Shown here: one piece after another, positions 1 through 6,819 of the stretch
Position numbering within the stretch: the first letter of the stretch is position 1
Layout of the letters: each line of letters opens with the position of its first letter
Source: Bacteroidales bacterium
GTDB taxonomy: Bacteria; Bacteroidota; Bacteroidia; Bacteroidales; WCHB1-69
Direction: 5' to 3'
NCBI GenBank assembly: GCA_017613015.1
Contig: JAGAEQ010000040.1
Location: forward strand, 1-48,367
Length of the DNA stretch: 48,367 nt
Program-made: the position numbers and the translations under genes
Notes under the pieces: model-generated
What the model saw: only the letters and a program-made list of their open reading frames with translations
The model's database searches: none
What the model was told of the DNA's origin: nothing

Positions 1-45
1 CCTTGCACCCCATGCAAGTGCGCTAGCCAACTGCGCCACACCCCG
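1..45 (-). tRNA. tRNA-Pro (GGG), 3' part outside window
   Basis: The 5' portion of a tRNA is read on the minus strand from base 45 towards base 1. The acceptor 5' strand, a GCGC/GCGC D-stem and an anticodon stem CTTGC/GCAAG are visible. The seven-base loop is ATGGGGT, which places anticodon GGG (proline). The T-arm and 3' end lie beyond the window edge. A promoter element sits 16 bases upstream. Confidence 0.85.
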
Positions 46-60
46 GTCTTTTAACAAGTG

Positions 61-68
61 CAAAAGTA
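61..68 (-). promoter_or_regulatory. Bacteroidota -7 element for tRNA-Pro
   Basis: Minus-strand TACTTTTG matches the Bacteroidota sigma-A element TAnnTTTG and lies just upstream of the tRNA-Pro 5' end. Confidence 0.6.
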
Positions 69-149
69 GCCAATTTTCAAATATCCGGAAGGGCTTTTTG
101 CAAAAATATTTTACTGCTGTATATCAAATTCATATACCCTCTTCGTGGC

Positions 150-182
150 AAAACCTCCCCGCTTCCGGGAAGCTTGGGGAAG
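150..182 (-). terminator. Likely rho-independent terminator of gmhA-hddC
   Basis: On the minus strand a C-rich arm, an inner GCTTCC/GGAAGC hairpin and a matching GGGG arm are followed by TTTT. It begins only a few bases after the hddC stop, where a terminator is expected. Confidence 0.55.
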
Positions 183-187
183 ATTTT

Positions 188-892
188 TTAGAAGCTGAAA
201 AGCTCTTTTTGTGCACGCGCATAATCCTCCGGAATGCCGATGTCGATGAAATACTCCTCGGAAGGCTGGGCGTAAAAAGCCTTTGTGGAATACTGCGCCT
301 CCAGCACCTCTTTTTCAAAGGAAAAGACCTCTCCCACAGCGCGTCCCTCAAAAAGCGCCGGAGAAAGCCAATAAATGCCCCCGTTGATATAACCGGGCCC
401 GGAAGCCTTGTTCTTTTCCACAAACGCCAAAATGCGCCCGTCCCCGCCCAATGCCACCCGGCCGTAGCGCGAAGTGTCCTCCACGTGGCGGAGCGCCATG
501 GTCAGCAAGGCGTTATGGGAGGCCCCGAAAGCCTGCAAGGCATCCAAATCCGCACAAAACAAGGTGTCGCCGTTCAGCACGCACACCCTGTCGGAAACGG
601 TGTGTTGCAAGGCGTTCAACATGCCGCCGCCCGTTCCAAGGGGCGAAGTCTCCTGCGCATAGGAAAGGCGGAGGGAACGGTAGCTGTCCCCGAAATACTG
701 CGCTATACACTCGTGCTTGTAGCCGGTGGACAGCACGGCGTGGGTGAAACGATAGGCGCACAGCTCATCCAGCACATAGGTCAGGAAGGGGCGGCCGCCC
801 ACATCAGCCATGGGCTTGGGCAAATCGCTCACCACCGACTGCAAACGGGTGCCGAAACCTCCGGCCAGCACAACAGCCTCCTTCGCTTTCAT
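188..892 (-). CDS. hddC: D-glycero-alpha-D-manno-heptose 1-phosphate guanylyltransferase-like nucleotidyltransferase
   Basis: A 234-residue cytosolic sugar-1-phosphate nucleotidyltransferase. The N-terminus carries the nucleotide-binding signature LAGGFGTRLQ with a downstream Lys in DLPKPM, followed by the product-binding region PLGTGGG and the metal-site NGD (NGDTLF). Length and sequence style match HddC, which makes GDP-D-glycero-alpha-D-manno-heptose for S-layer, capsule or LPS glycans. The start overlaps the gmhA stop by four bases, so the two are translationally coupled, and GmhA supplies the start of the same pathway. A mannose-1-phosphate guanylyltransferase of the same fold cannot be excluded on sequence alone, but the pairing favours heptose. 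Confidence 0.85.
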   Translation of the reverse strand: MKAKEAVVLAGGFGTRLQSVVSDLPKPMADVGGRPFLTYVLDELCAYRFTHAVLSTGYKHECIAQYFGDSYRSLRLSYAQETSPLGTGGGMLNALQHTVSDRVCVLNGDTLFCADLDALQAFGASHNALLTMALRHVEDTSRYGRVALGGDGRILAFVEKNKASGPGYINGGIYWLSPALFEGRAVGEVFSFEKEVLEAQYSTKAFYAQPSEEYFIDIGIPEDYARAQKELFSF

Positions 893-1482
893 GCCTTTTC
901 CAAGGGGAAGAGTTCTTTCTCAACCAACTCGCACACAATGTGCCCGATCAGGATATGGGACTCCTGTATGCGCGGCGTGTCTTCGGAAGGCACGTTGAGC
1001 AGCACATCGGACAGCTCCTTCATGCGCCCGCCCGTTTTTCCGGTAAGGGAAACCACCGTAATGCCCATCTCCTTGCATAGCTCATAGGCTTTCAGTATGT
1101 TCTTGGAATTTCCGGAGGTGGACAGCCCCACCAGCACATCGCCCGCATGGCCGGTGCCGCGCAACAGCCTGGCAAACACCTGCTCGTAGCCGTAGTCGTT
1201 ACCGACCGCGGTCAGGTAGGATGTGTTGCAATGCAGGGCTTCCGCATTCAGAGGGGGACGGTCGTAATAGAAACGTCCGGACAGTTCCGCCGCCAGGTGC
1301 TGGGCGTCGGCCGCACTCCCGCCGTTTCCGCAGAAATGGATTTTCCCTCCCTTTTTCAAGGAGGCGACAATAAGGTCCGCAGCCTGCGCGATACGCTCCA
1401 CAAAGGAGGCGTCCTCCAGCACGGCCTGCTTGACCTGGATGCTCTGCCTGATGGCTTCGTTCACACGGGATAAGTCTTTCAT
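889..1482 (-). CDS. gmhA: Phosphoheptose isomerase (sedoheptulose 7-phosphate isomerase)
   Basis: A 197-residue SIS-domain enzyme that converts sedoheptulose 7-phosphate to D-glycero-D-manno-heptose 7-phosphate, the first step of nucleotide-heptose synthesis. The SIS phosphate-binding motif CGNGGSAADAQH, the second SIS segment GLSTSGNSKN and the C-terminal ESHILIGHIVCE helix with the catalytic His region are all present. Length is normal for GmhA. It is the first gene of a two-gene unit with hddC. No -7 element is obvious before it, and a terminator of the gene upstream lies 13 bases away, so its promoter is not located. The kinase and phosphatase of the pathway are not in the window. Confidence 0.93.
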   Translation of the reverse strand: MKDLSRVNEAIRQSIQVKQAVLEDASFVERIAQAADLIVASLKKGGKIHFCGNGGSAADAQHLAAELSGRFYYDRPPLNAEALHCNTSYLTAVGNDYGYEQVFARLLRGTGHAGDVLVGLSTSGNSKNILKAYELCKEMGITVVSLTGKTGGRMKELSDVLLNVPSEDTPRIQESHILIGHIVCELVEKELFPLEKA

Positions 1483-1494
1483 ACCTCTGCTTAT

Positions 1495-1528
1495 AAAAAA
1501 GTTACCATGGCTTTGGGGCTATGGTAAC
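1495..1528 (-). terminator. Rho-independent terminator after the DUF6580 gene
   Basis: Eleven-base arms at 1501-1511 and 1518-1528 (one mismatch) enclose TTTGGG. On the minus strand the hairpin is followed by six T residues. It lies between the stop of the DUF6580 gene and the start of gmhA. Confidence 0.75.
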
Positions 1529-1552
1529 CTGATGTTTGCTGTTTTGAAATGC

Positions 1553-2074
1553 CTAACGCAAGGCCGGCACTTTCTTGTAGGCCACTTCGCAAATCCCCCA
1601 GAAACCGATGGAATACACCATGGTGGACAGGAGATCCATGCGGAAGAAGGGAACCGCCGCTACATAGCAGTTCATCAGCCCTTGGGCCGTATAGCCGTAC
1701 CAGCCTTCCAGCCAGCAGGCGAAATTGGTGACGACAAAAAAGACGACGGCGGAAAGCAGGGCCGTTGCGAACACATTCTTGAAACGCATGTTCGCACAAA
1801 TGTTCATGCCCAGCAGCACCACCAATGCGAGGCAAATGTAAACCGCCCACATGGAGGAATAGAAGGGGACGCCCAGCAGCAGGTCGCTGATCGCACGGAT
1901 AGCGACGGGAATCACAAAGGCATACCATTTTTTCCCCAGCAACGCGCCGCTGAAAATAGCGATGGCGGCCAAGGGGGTGAAATTCTGCGGATGGGGGATC
2001 AGACGGGTGCTGACTGCCATGGCGACCAGTGCGAACACACACAACAGAAGGTAGTTTAGCTTTAACTTTTTCAT
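1553..2074 (-). CDS. DUF6580-type integral membrane protein (ECF S-component-like)
   Basis: A 173-residue very hydrophobic protein with about five membrane segments. The segment RLIPHPQNFTPLAAIAIFSG near residue 25 is the hallmark of the DUF6580 family, whose members resemble substrate-specific S-components of energy-coupling-factor transporters. The substrate is unknown. It has its own promoter element about 40 bases upstream and a strong terminator directly downstream, so it appears to be monocistronic. No ECF ATPase or T-component is nearby, so it would have to share one encoded elsewhere. Function beyond membrane transport is not supported. Confidence 0.75.
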   Translation of the reverse strand: MKKLKLNYLLLCVFALVAMAVSTRLIPHPQNFTPLAAIAIFSGALLGKKWYAFVIPVAIRAISDLLLGVPFYSSMWAVYICLALVVLLGMNICANMRFKNVFATALLSAVVFFVVTNFACWLEGWYGYTAQGLMNCYVAAVPFFRMDLLSTMVYSIGFWGICEVAYKKVPALR

Positions 2075-2112
2075 TGTTCAGAAGTTTTTTTATACAATGC
2101 GATTCACAACTG

Positions 2113-2120
2113 CAAAGATA
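2113..2120 (-). promoter_or_regulatory. -7 element for the DUF6580 gene
   Basis: Minus-strand TATCTTTG fits TAnnTTTG and gives a leader of only about 30 bases, too short for a riboswitch. Confidence 0.6.
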
Positions 2121-2151
2121 TGCATAAAGACCATTGCTTCACAGCCCCAAA

Positions 2152-2196
2152 GAAAAAAAAACAAGACTCACTGAATCAGCAGAAACAATGAATCTT
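2152..2196 (-). terminator. Rho-independent terminator of the L31/L33/DUF4295 operon
   Basis: On the minus strand an 11-base arm at 2196-2186 pairs with 2173-2163 through nine Watson-Crick and two G-U pairs. A run of T residues (2161-2153) follows. It sits 24 bases after the DUF4295 stop codon. Confidence 0.85.
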
Positions 2197-2219
2197 AGAG
2201 GGACTGTTTCAAGCCCATG

Positions 2220-2375
2220 CTATTTTTTGGACAGGAAATCCTTCACTTGATCGGTCGGGACAATGAATTCCTTGAAAGTGTAAGCCCCCGTCTTTTCGGA
2301 ACGGACCATGCGGATAACTTTCGCGAAATCCTTACCTGTGGATTTCTTTAACGTTGCAACAACCTTTTTTGCCAT
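2220..2375 (-). CDS. DUF4295 small basic protein
   Basis: A 51-residue basic protein that starts MAKKVVATLKKS and ends KDFLSKK, closed by a TAG stop. It matches DUF4295, a small Bacteroidota protein that regularly follows the L33 gene and is presumed to be ribosome-associated. It begins eight bases after the L33 stop and is the last gene before a strong terminator, so it belongs to the tRNA-His/L31/L33 transcript. The molecular role is unproven; ribosome association is inferred from its position and its lysine-rich composition. Confidence 0.88.
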   Translation of the reverse strand: MAKKVVATLKKSTGKDFAKVIRMVRSEKTGAYTFKEFIVPTDQVKDFLSKK

Positions 2376-2383
2376 ATCTCAAC

Positions 2384-2572
2384 TTATTTTATTTCTTTAT
2401 GAACTGTAACCCTTTTCAGATACGGATTGTACTTTTTCAACTCCAAACGCTCAGGCGTATTCTTTCTGTTCTTGGTTGTGATGTAGCGGGACATGCCGGG
2501 GACTCCCGATGCCTTCTGTTCCGTGCATTCCAGAATAACCTGCTGTCTTGCTTCCTTGTTTTTCTTTGCCAT
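2384..2572 (-). CDS. rpmG: Large ribosomal subunit protein L33 (bL33)
   Basis: A 62-residue ribosomal protein of the 50S subunit. The segments [21 protein letters not shown] and the lysine-rich ends are diagnostic of bL33. The two CxxC zinc pairs of the C+ form are absent (a single Cys is present), so this is the zinc-independent type. It lies between L31 and DUF4295 on one transcript. The L28 gene that commonly accompanies L33 in this phylum is not here; L31 occupies that position. Confidence 0.95.
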   Translation of the reverse strand: MAKKNKEARQQVILECTEQKASGVPGMSRYITTKNRKNTPERLELKKYNPYLKRVTVHKEIK

Positions 2573-2630
2573 GACTCTTCTTTGCTTCTTACCGGGCGTT
2601 GGGGAACGGTCCCGGATATACGGTTACAAA

Positions 2631-2894
2631 TTATTTTTTCTTATCAAAACGTCCCTTGTACTTGCTGACGAACTTGTCCACACGGCCGGCGGTGTCCACC
2701 AGTTTCATCTTGCCGGTGAAGAAGGGGTGCGAGGTGTTCGAAATCTCCAGTTTCACCAAAGGATACTCCTGGCCGTCCTCCCACACGATGGTATCTTTCG
2801 TCTTTACCGTGGATTTGCTTAAAAAAGCCACATCGTTGGACATGTCTTTAAAAACAACAAAGCGGTAATCTTTCGGATGAATTTCTGCTTTCAT
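2631..2894 (-). CDS. rpmE2: Large ribosomal subunit protein L31 type B
   Basis: An 87-residue ribosomal protein. The start [19 protein letters not shown] and the segment [20 protein letters not shown] identify bL31. It lacks the Cys residues of the zinc-binding form, so it is the type B, zinc-independent version. It starts only 22 bases after the 3' end of tRNA-His, with no promoter element in the gap, so the tRNA promoter probably drives the operon. L33 follows after 58 bases. Confidence 0.96.
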   Translation of the reverse strand: MKAEIHPKDYRFVVFKDMSNDVAFLSKSTVKTKDTIVWEDGQEYPLVKLEISNTSHPFFTGKMKLVDTAGRVDKFVSKYKGRFDKKK

Positions 2895-2916
2895 GGTATC
2901 TATTTATTATCTGTTT

Positions 2917-2994
2917 TGGGGTGGAATGTGGGATTCGAACCCACGACCATCGGAACCACAATCCGTTACTCTAACCAGCTGAGCTAAATCCACC
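2917..2994 (-). tRNA. tRNA-His (GTG)
   Basis: A complete tRNA on the minus strand. It has an extra 5' G (G-1) opposite C73, the hallmark of tRNA-His, anticodon GTG in loop TTGTGGT, a perfect GTGGG/CCCAC T-stem and an encoded CCA. Two mismatches are seen: T-T at 6-67 and A-A at 27-43. It heads the ribosomal protein operon. Confidence 0.9.
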
Positions 2995-3008
2995 ATTTTT
3001 TGTGAGTG

Positions 3009-3016
3009 CAAAAGTA
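3009..3016 (-). promoter_or_regulatory. -7 element for tRNA-His and the L31 operon
   Basis: Minus-strand TACTTTTG lies 15 bases before the tRNA 5' end. It is the only such element before L31, so it probably serves the tRNA and the ribosomal genes together. Confidence 0.65.
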
Positions 3017-3232
3017 AACAATTTTGGAATACGAACACACAAATTGCAAGAATATTTTTTTCGGAAGGACGCTTTTCCAACTGCATCATAGATAGCACAT
3101 TGGAAAAAGACCGGCTGTCCACCGCCCTTTTCTGCGGAAAAATGCCCCGGTTTTTCGCCCTCTTATCCGGCGCATTTGGAAGCTTTTTCACCCCCGGCCT
3201 CGCGTTTTCAAGCCCTGCGCCGCCCTTTCAGG

Positions 3233-4192
3233 CTATCCCTCCGTGCAGCACGCGCCGTCGTAACCCTTGTTTCCGGCCAAGAAATCACGGACCGCCATGC
3301 GCCGCTTGCCGAAAAGCTGCAACTCCCCCACCTCTACGCAGCCGTCCGAGGCGGCGATACGCAAGAAGCGCTTGTCATCAGTTTGCAGCGTCCCTTGGGG
3401 AAGCCCCTCGGCATTGGGCACAACCCGCGCCCGGAAAATCTTCAGCAGCACGGGTTCTTCCTCCCCTTTCCGCCGCACCATCGTGAAGGCGCCCGGATAA
3501 GGGGAAAGCGCACGTATCTGATTATAGATGGTTTCCGACGGCCTGTCCCAGGCAATGCGGCAATCCTCCTTGAAAATTTTCGGGGCCGAAGGCGGCTCGC
3601 TCCCGTCCGTCACCTGCTTCACCGGGCGGCATTCCCCGGCTTCGAGCTGCCGCAGCGTCTCCGCCAACAGCGGCCAGCCCGCCTCTAACAAAGCGTCGTG
3701 CAGTTCGCCGCCCGTCTCCTCCGGCGCGATGGGCACCTTTGCGGAAAGCAGCAGCGCCCCTTCGTCCAAACGCTCGTTGATCAGGAAAGTGGTCACACCG
3801 CTCTCCTTCTCCCCGTTCATGATGGCCCGCTGTATGGGCGCGGCGCCCCGGTAGCGCGGCAGCAGGGAGGCGTGCAGGTTCACCGTACCTTTGGCGGGCA
3901 TGCGCCACACCACTTCGGGCAGCATGCGGAAGGCAATCACCACAAACAGCTCGGCTTCAAAGGAGGCCAGTTCCCGCAAAAAAGCCTCGTCCCGCAGGCG
4001 GGCGGGCTGCAAAAGCGGAAGGCCGTGCCGCTGCGCCACGGTTTTCACGGCGGAAGGGGTCAGTTTCAAGCCCCGGCCCACCGCCTTGTCCGGCACGGTA
4101 ACCACCGCGGCCACCTCATGCTCCCCCGATGCCAGCAAACGCTCCAACAGCATGGAAGCAAACTCCGGCGTACCCATAAACACTATCTTCAT
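3233..4192 (-). CDS. fmt: Methionyl-tRNA formyltransferase
   Basis: A 319-residue enzyme that formylates Met-tRNAfMet using 10-formyl-THF. The N-terminal formyltransferase domain starts KIVFMGTPEFAS and contains the hallmark SLLPRYRGAAPIQ. The C-terminal tRNA-binding domain includes the segment IYNQIRALSPYPGAF. The ATG at 4192 is chosen over an in-frame ATG at 4219 because the family starts there, and because the promoter at 4224-4231 would put the transcription start at about the upstream ATG. An initiator tRNA-fMet gene, its substrate, also lies in this window at 23 kb. Confidence 0.96.
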   Translation of the reverse strand: MKIVFMGTPEFASMLLERLLASGEHEVAAVVTVPDKAVGRGLKLTPSAVKTVAQRHGLPLLQPARLRDEAFLRELASFEAELFVVIAFRMLPEVVWRMPAKGTVNLHASLLPRYRGAAPIQRAIMNGEKESGVTTFLINERLDEGALLLSAKVPIAPEETGGELHDALLEAGWPLLAETLRQLEAGECRPVKQVTDGSEPPSAPKIFKEDCRIAWDRPSETIYNQIRALSPYPGAFTMVRRKGEEEPVLLKIFRARVVPNAEGLPQGTLQTDDKRFLRIAASDGCVEVGELQLFGKRRMAVRDFLAGNKGYDGACCTEG

Positions 4193-4223
4193 CTTGCTTG
4201 CTTTTCTTAAAATGAACAAACGG

Positions 4224-4231
4224 CAAAAGTA
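4224..4231 (-). promoter_or_regulatory. -7 element for fmt
   Basis: Minus-strand TACTTTTG. Its position supports the downstream fmt start at 4192. Confidence 0.6.
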
Positions 4232-4276
4232 GCCAAAAAAGCGACACGCCGCGGTGACAGGAGGATTTTTTCCCGT

Positions 4277-5686
4277 TCAGCAGGGCGCATGGAAACAGGT
4301 GTCCGGAAAACGCCGGGACAGCGAGGCGAGTGCAGCGTGCAGGGCCGCTTCCTGCCCCCAGTAATGCATGGGGTGGAAATGGGCGACCTTCACCCGCTCC
4401 AGCAGCTGGACCGCGCCACGCTCGCATTCCTTGCCCAAACGGGGATCCAAAGGGAACATCAGATGCTGTATGCGCGGGAAAGCGGCTTGCAGGCTGCGGA
4501 CCACGGAAAGGAAGCGTCCTTCCATGTCCCGCAGGGAAACTTTCAGGGAAGCCTCCCCTTCGGAGAAGTACCAGTTGTTCAAATCCCCGGCGTGGAACAC
4601 ACAGCTTCCGTCCGGAAGAGACAGGGCGACAGACACCCCCATGTCGGTGGAGGGAAAAGGCGTCAGGCGGAAGTCCGGACAGGCATAGGGCTGCCCGGGA
4701 CGCAGCACCGCCAAGGGAAGCTCCGGCGGCAACCGCCGTTTTTTCACCACATCGTAGGAAACAATCGCCTTCGGCAAAAGATTGCGGCGGTTCGGCCACG
4801 AAAGCGGCTCCGGGTTGCAATGATCCTCATGAAAATGGGAAATCACCAAATAGACAGGTGATTCCGTTTCCGTCAGGCGTTTTTTCAGCCATCCGTCCGG
4901 ACGGTCCTTCCAGTAATCGAAAACCATCAGAAAGGAAGGGGTCTCCACCAGAAAGCAGCTGTGGCAGACATAGGTGACGCACAGCCCCCGGAGGTAGGCC
5001 CGACGCTCCTCCTCGGGAAATTTCTCGATGGCGTAGCGCAAAAGGGTGCGCGGCATGCTGGCATAACGCGGAGCCAGGTAAGCACGCAACCGCGCCCCGT
5101 CGCGTTTTCCGGCCTCGCGCAACAGCCAGCCCACCGCCTTGTGGATAAGGTCGTGCGGGTGATGCAGCAGCAAATCGGCGATGGCGTAGGTGTCGTCCAA
5201 ACGGCCGTGGCGCAAGAACTGCATGGTACTGACAATGCCAATGCGCTGTTCCCAGATTGTCCGCCCCTCCACGGCAAGTTTGCGGAGCAGGGCGGCATCC
5301 TTGTCCAACAGCCAGTTACCCAACAGCTCGTAACAGGAAAGATCCACCAGATCCCAGTTGTTCACCGCGTCCAGATGCGCCAAGTAAAAATCAATGCAGC
5401 GGCGTTTTTCCTCCACGTCCCGCCCGGCATGACGGAAACGCTGCACCAGTACCAGCAGCGCCGCCAAACGCGCCTCATGGTATTCCGAAGCGAGGCAAGC
5501 CTCCAAATCCCCGTCGCTGCAATCGCGCCAAAGCTCCTTGACCACGGTGCGTGTCACCGGCACCTTAACCCCGAGAAAGCGGTCGCCTTCCCCGTATTGC
5601 CCGGGGCCGGTCCTGAAAAAACGCGCCAACACCTCCGCCTGCCGTTCGTCGCGGAGGGCTGTCATGCGGTCAAGCAGTCTGTTCAT
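4277..5686 (-). CDS. AlkD-like DNA alkylation repair domain fused to a metallo-beta-lactamase-fold domain
   Basis: A 469-residue two-domain protein. Residues 1-230 form an AlkD-type HEAT-like DNA glycosylase. The AlkD catalytic trio appears intact as Trp111 and Asp115 (NNWDLVDL) and Arg148 (WEQRIG); AlkD removes cationic alkylpurines such as 3- and 7-methyl adducts. Residues 235-469 form a metallo-beta-lactamase fold starting CVTYVCHSCFLVET, with zinc motif SHFHEDHC (H284, H286, D288, H289), HAGDLN (H365, D368) and a late His near FHPMHYW. The start at MNRLLDRM is chosen because the further upstream in-frame sequence is antisense to yraN. The two domains are joined by only a few residues with no break in frame. 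The substrate of the hydrolase half is unknown. Confidence 0.85.
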   Translation of the reverse strand: MNRLLDRMTALRDERQAEVLARFFRTGPGQYGEGDRFLGVKVPVTRTVVKELWRDCSDGDLEACLASEYHEARLAALLVLVQRFRHAGRDVEEKRRCIDFYLAHLDAVNNWDLVDLSCYELLGNWLLDKDAALLRKLAVEGRTIWEQRIGIVSTMQFLRHGRLDDTYAIADLLLHHPHDLIHKAVGWLLREAGKRDGARLRAYLAPRYASMPRTLLRYAIEKFPEEERRAYLRGLCVTYVCHSCFLVETPSFLMVFDYWKDRPDGWLKKRLTETESPVYLVISHFHEDHCNPEPLSWPNRRNLLPKAIVSYDVVKKRRLPPELPLAVLRPGQPYACPDFRLTPFPSTDMGVSVALSLPDGSCVFHAGDLNNWYFSEGEASLKVSLRDMEGRFLSVVRSLQAAFPRIQHLMFPLDPRLGKECERGAVQLLERVKVAHFHPMHYWGQEAALHAALASLSRRFPDTCFHAPC

Positions 5687-5772
5687 GGCAAAAAACGGTT
5701 TTTGATGGTGAAATTTTTTGAAAAACGCAGCCCTTTTCATAATATTGTGGGAAAACGCATCCCTTTTTTGCC

Positions 5773-5780
5773 TACTTTTG
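5773..5780 (+). promoter_or_regulatory. -7 element for yraN
   Basis: TACTTTTG lies 57 bases before the chosen yraN start. Confidence 0.5.
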
Positions 5781-5836
5781 CGTCGGCGAACATGCCCTTG
5801 TCCGCAGGAAAACGCCCGAAAAAAAAATGGAAAAAC

Positions 5837-6214
5837 ATGGAAAACGCACACAGACCCTCGCAGCGGGAAATCGGTTTTTTCGGAGAGAATGAAGCCGCAC
5901 ATTACTTGGAAGCCAATGGTTTCCGCATTTTGGCACGCAACTGGCGGCACCGCCACTTAGAGGTGGACATCATTGCCGAAGACCGGGATTTCGTCCTGTT
6001 TTGCGAAGTGAAGACACGGAAAGACCCGCGTTTCGGGGAACCGGAGACCTTTGTGGACCGCAGCAAGCAGCGACACCTGATTGCCGCCGCCGACCGTTTC
6101 ATCCGGCAGCACGGCATCCGCAAGGAGGCCCGTTTCGACATCCTTTCCGTCCTCCAAACCCCCGAAGGCTGCCGCATACGCCATTTTCCGGCAGCCTTTT
6201 CGCCCCATTGGTGA
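5837..6214 (+). CDS. YraN family (UPF0102) endonuclease-like protein
   Basis: A 125-residue protein of the UPF0102/YraN family, which has a restriction-endonuclease-like core. The family pattern is complete: GFFGENEAAHYLE, then ILARNWRHRHLEVDII, then FVLFCEVKTR. The acidic and lysine residues of an E-D-ExK nuclease centre are therefore present. The ATG at 5837 is used because it gives the normal N-terminus; an ATG at 5827 is out of frame. It is divergent from the AlkD fusion and followed by the KdsC-like gene. Cellular role is unknown in the family. Confidence 0.9.
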   Translation: MENAHRPSQREIGFFGENEAAHYLEANGFRILARNWRHRHLEVDIIAEDRDFVLFCEVKTRKDPRFGEPETFVDRSKQRHLIAAADRFIRQHGIRKEARFDILSVLQTPEGCRIRHFPAAFSPHW

Positions 6215-6296
6215 ACAAAAGGCGATGAATTGTGCACTTTTTTCGCAACATTTTTCCTTTGGCTGCGTTATAGAAATTGTTCCAAACAGAAAACAC

Positions 6297-6818
6297 ATGG
6301 CGAATTACAAGGAAAAACTGCATGCCGTCACCACCTTTGTCTTTGATTTTGACGGGGTGCTGAGCGACGGAAAAGTATGGACGCTTCCCGACGGGGACCA
6401 GCTGCGGGCCACGAACGTAAAAGACGGATATGCCCTGCAATACGCACTGAAAAGAGGCTACCGCGTCTGCGTCATCTCCGGAGGGTACTCGGAAAGCATG
6501 CGCAACCGCTACCGGCAGTTCGGCGGCATGGACATCTTTCTTTCCGTGGCCGACAAAAGCCGCTGCCTCCAACAGTACATGGAGGAGAAAAAACTGCGCA
6601 AGGAAGAGGTGCTCTGCATGGGCGATGACATTCCGGACCTCCCCATCCTACAGGCTTCCGGACTGAAAGCCTGCCCGGCGGACGCGGCCGTGGAAATCCA
6701 GGAGACCGTGGATTACATTTCGTCCTTCAAGGGCGGGGAAGGCTGCGTGCGGGACGTGATCGAGCAGACCCTCCGCTGCCAGGGACAATGGTTCAAAGAG
6801 GACAGCCATCTTTGGTAA
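6297..6818 (+). CDS. kdsC: KdsC-like HAD phosphatase (3-deoxy-D-manno-octulosonate 8-phosphate phosphatase)
   Basis: A 173-residue HAD-superfamily phosphatase of the cap-less KdsC type, which releases phosphate from KDO-8-P in LPS core synthesis. The nucleophile motif FDFDGVLSDGK, motif II VISGG, and motif IV MGDDIPDLPIL are intact, and length is right for KdsC tetramers. The ATG at 6297 gives the standard N-terminus. A nonulosonate phosphatase of the same family is the main alternative, since kdsA or kdsB is not adjacent. The next gene starts one base after its stop codon. Confidence 0.85.
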   Translation: MANYKEKLHAVTTFVFDFDGVLSDGKVWTLPDGDQLRATNVKDGYALQYALKRGYRVCVISGGYSESMRNRYRQFGGMDIFLSVADKSRCLQQYMEEKKLRKEEVLCMGDDIPDLPILQASGLKACPADAAVEIQETVDYISSFKGGEGCVRDVIEQTLRCQGQWFKEDSHLW

Positions 6819-6819
6819 A

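Noticed and set aside
2075..2120. Possible riboswitch before the DUF6580 transporter gene
   Set aside because: The promoter leaves a leader of only about 30 bases with no structure.
3061..3232. Weak inverted repeat TTTTCCAA/TTGGAAAA as an fmt terminator
   Set aside because: The loop is about 25 bases and no T run follows on the minus strand.
5687..5956. N-terminal extension of the AlkD fusion by 90 codons
   Set aside because: It is antisense to the yraN promoter and start, and AlkD homology begins at the ATG at 5686.
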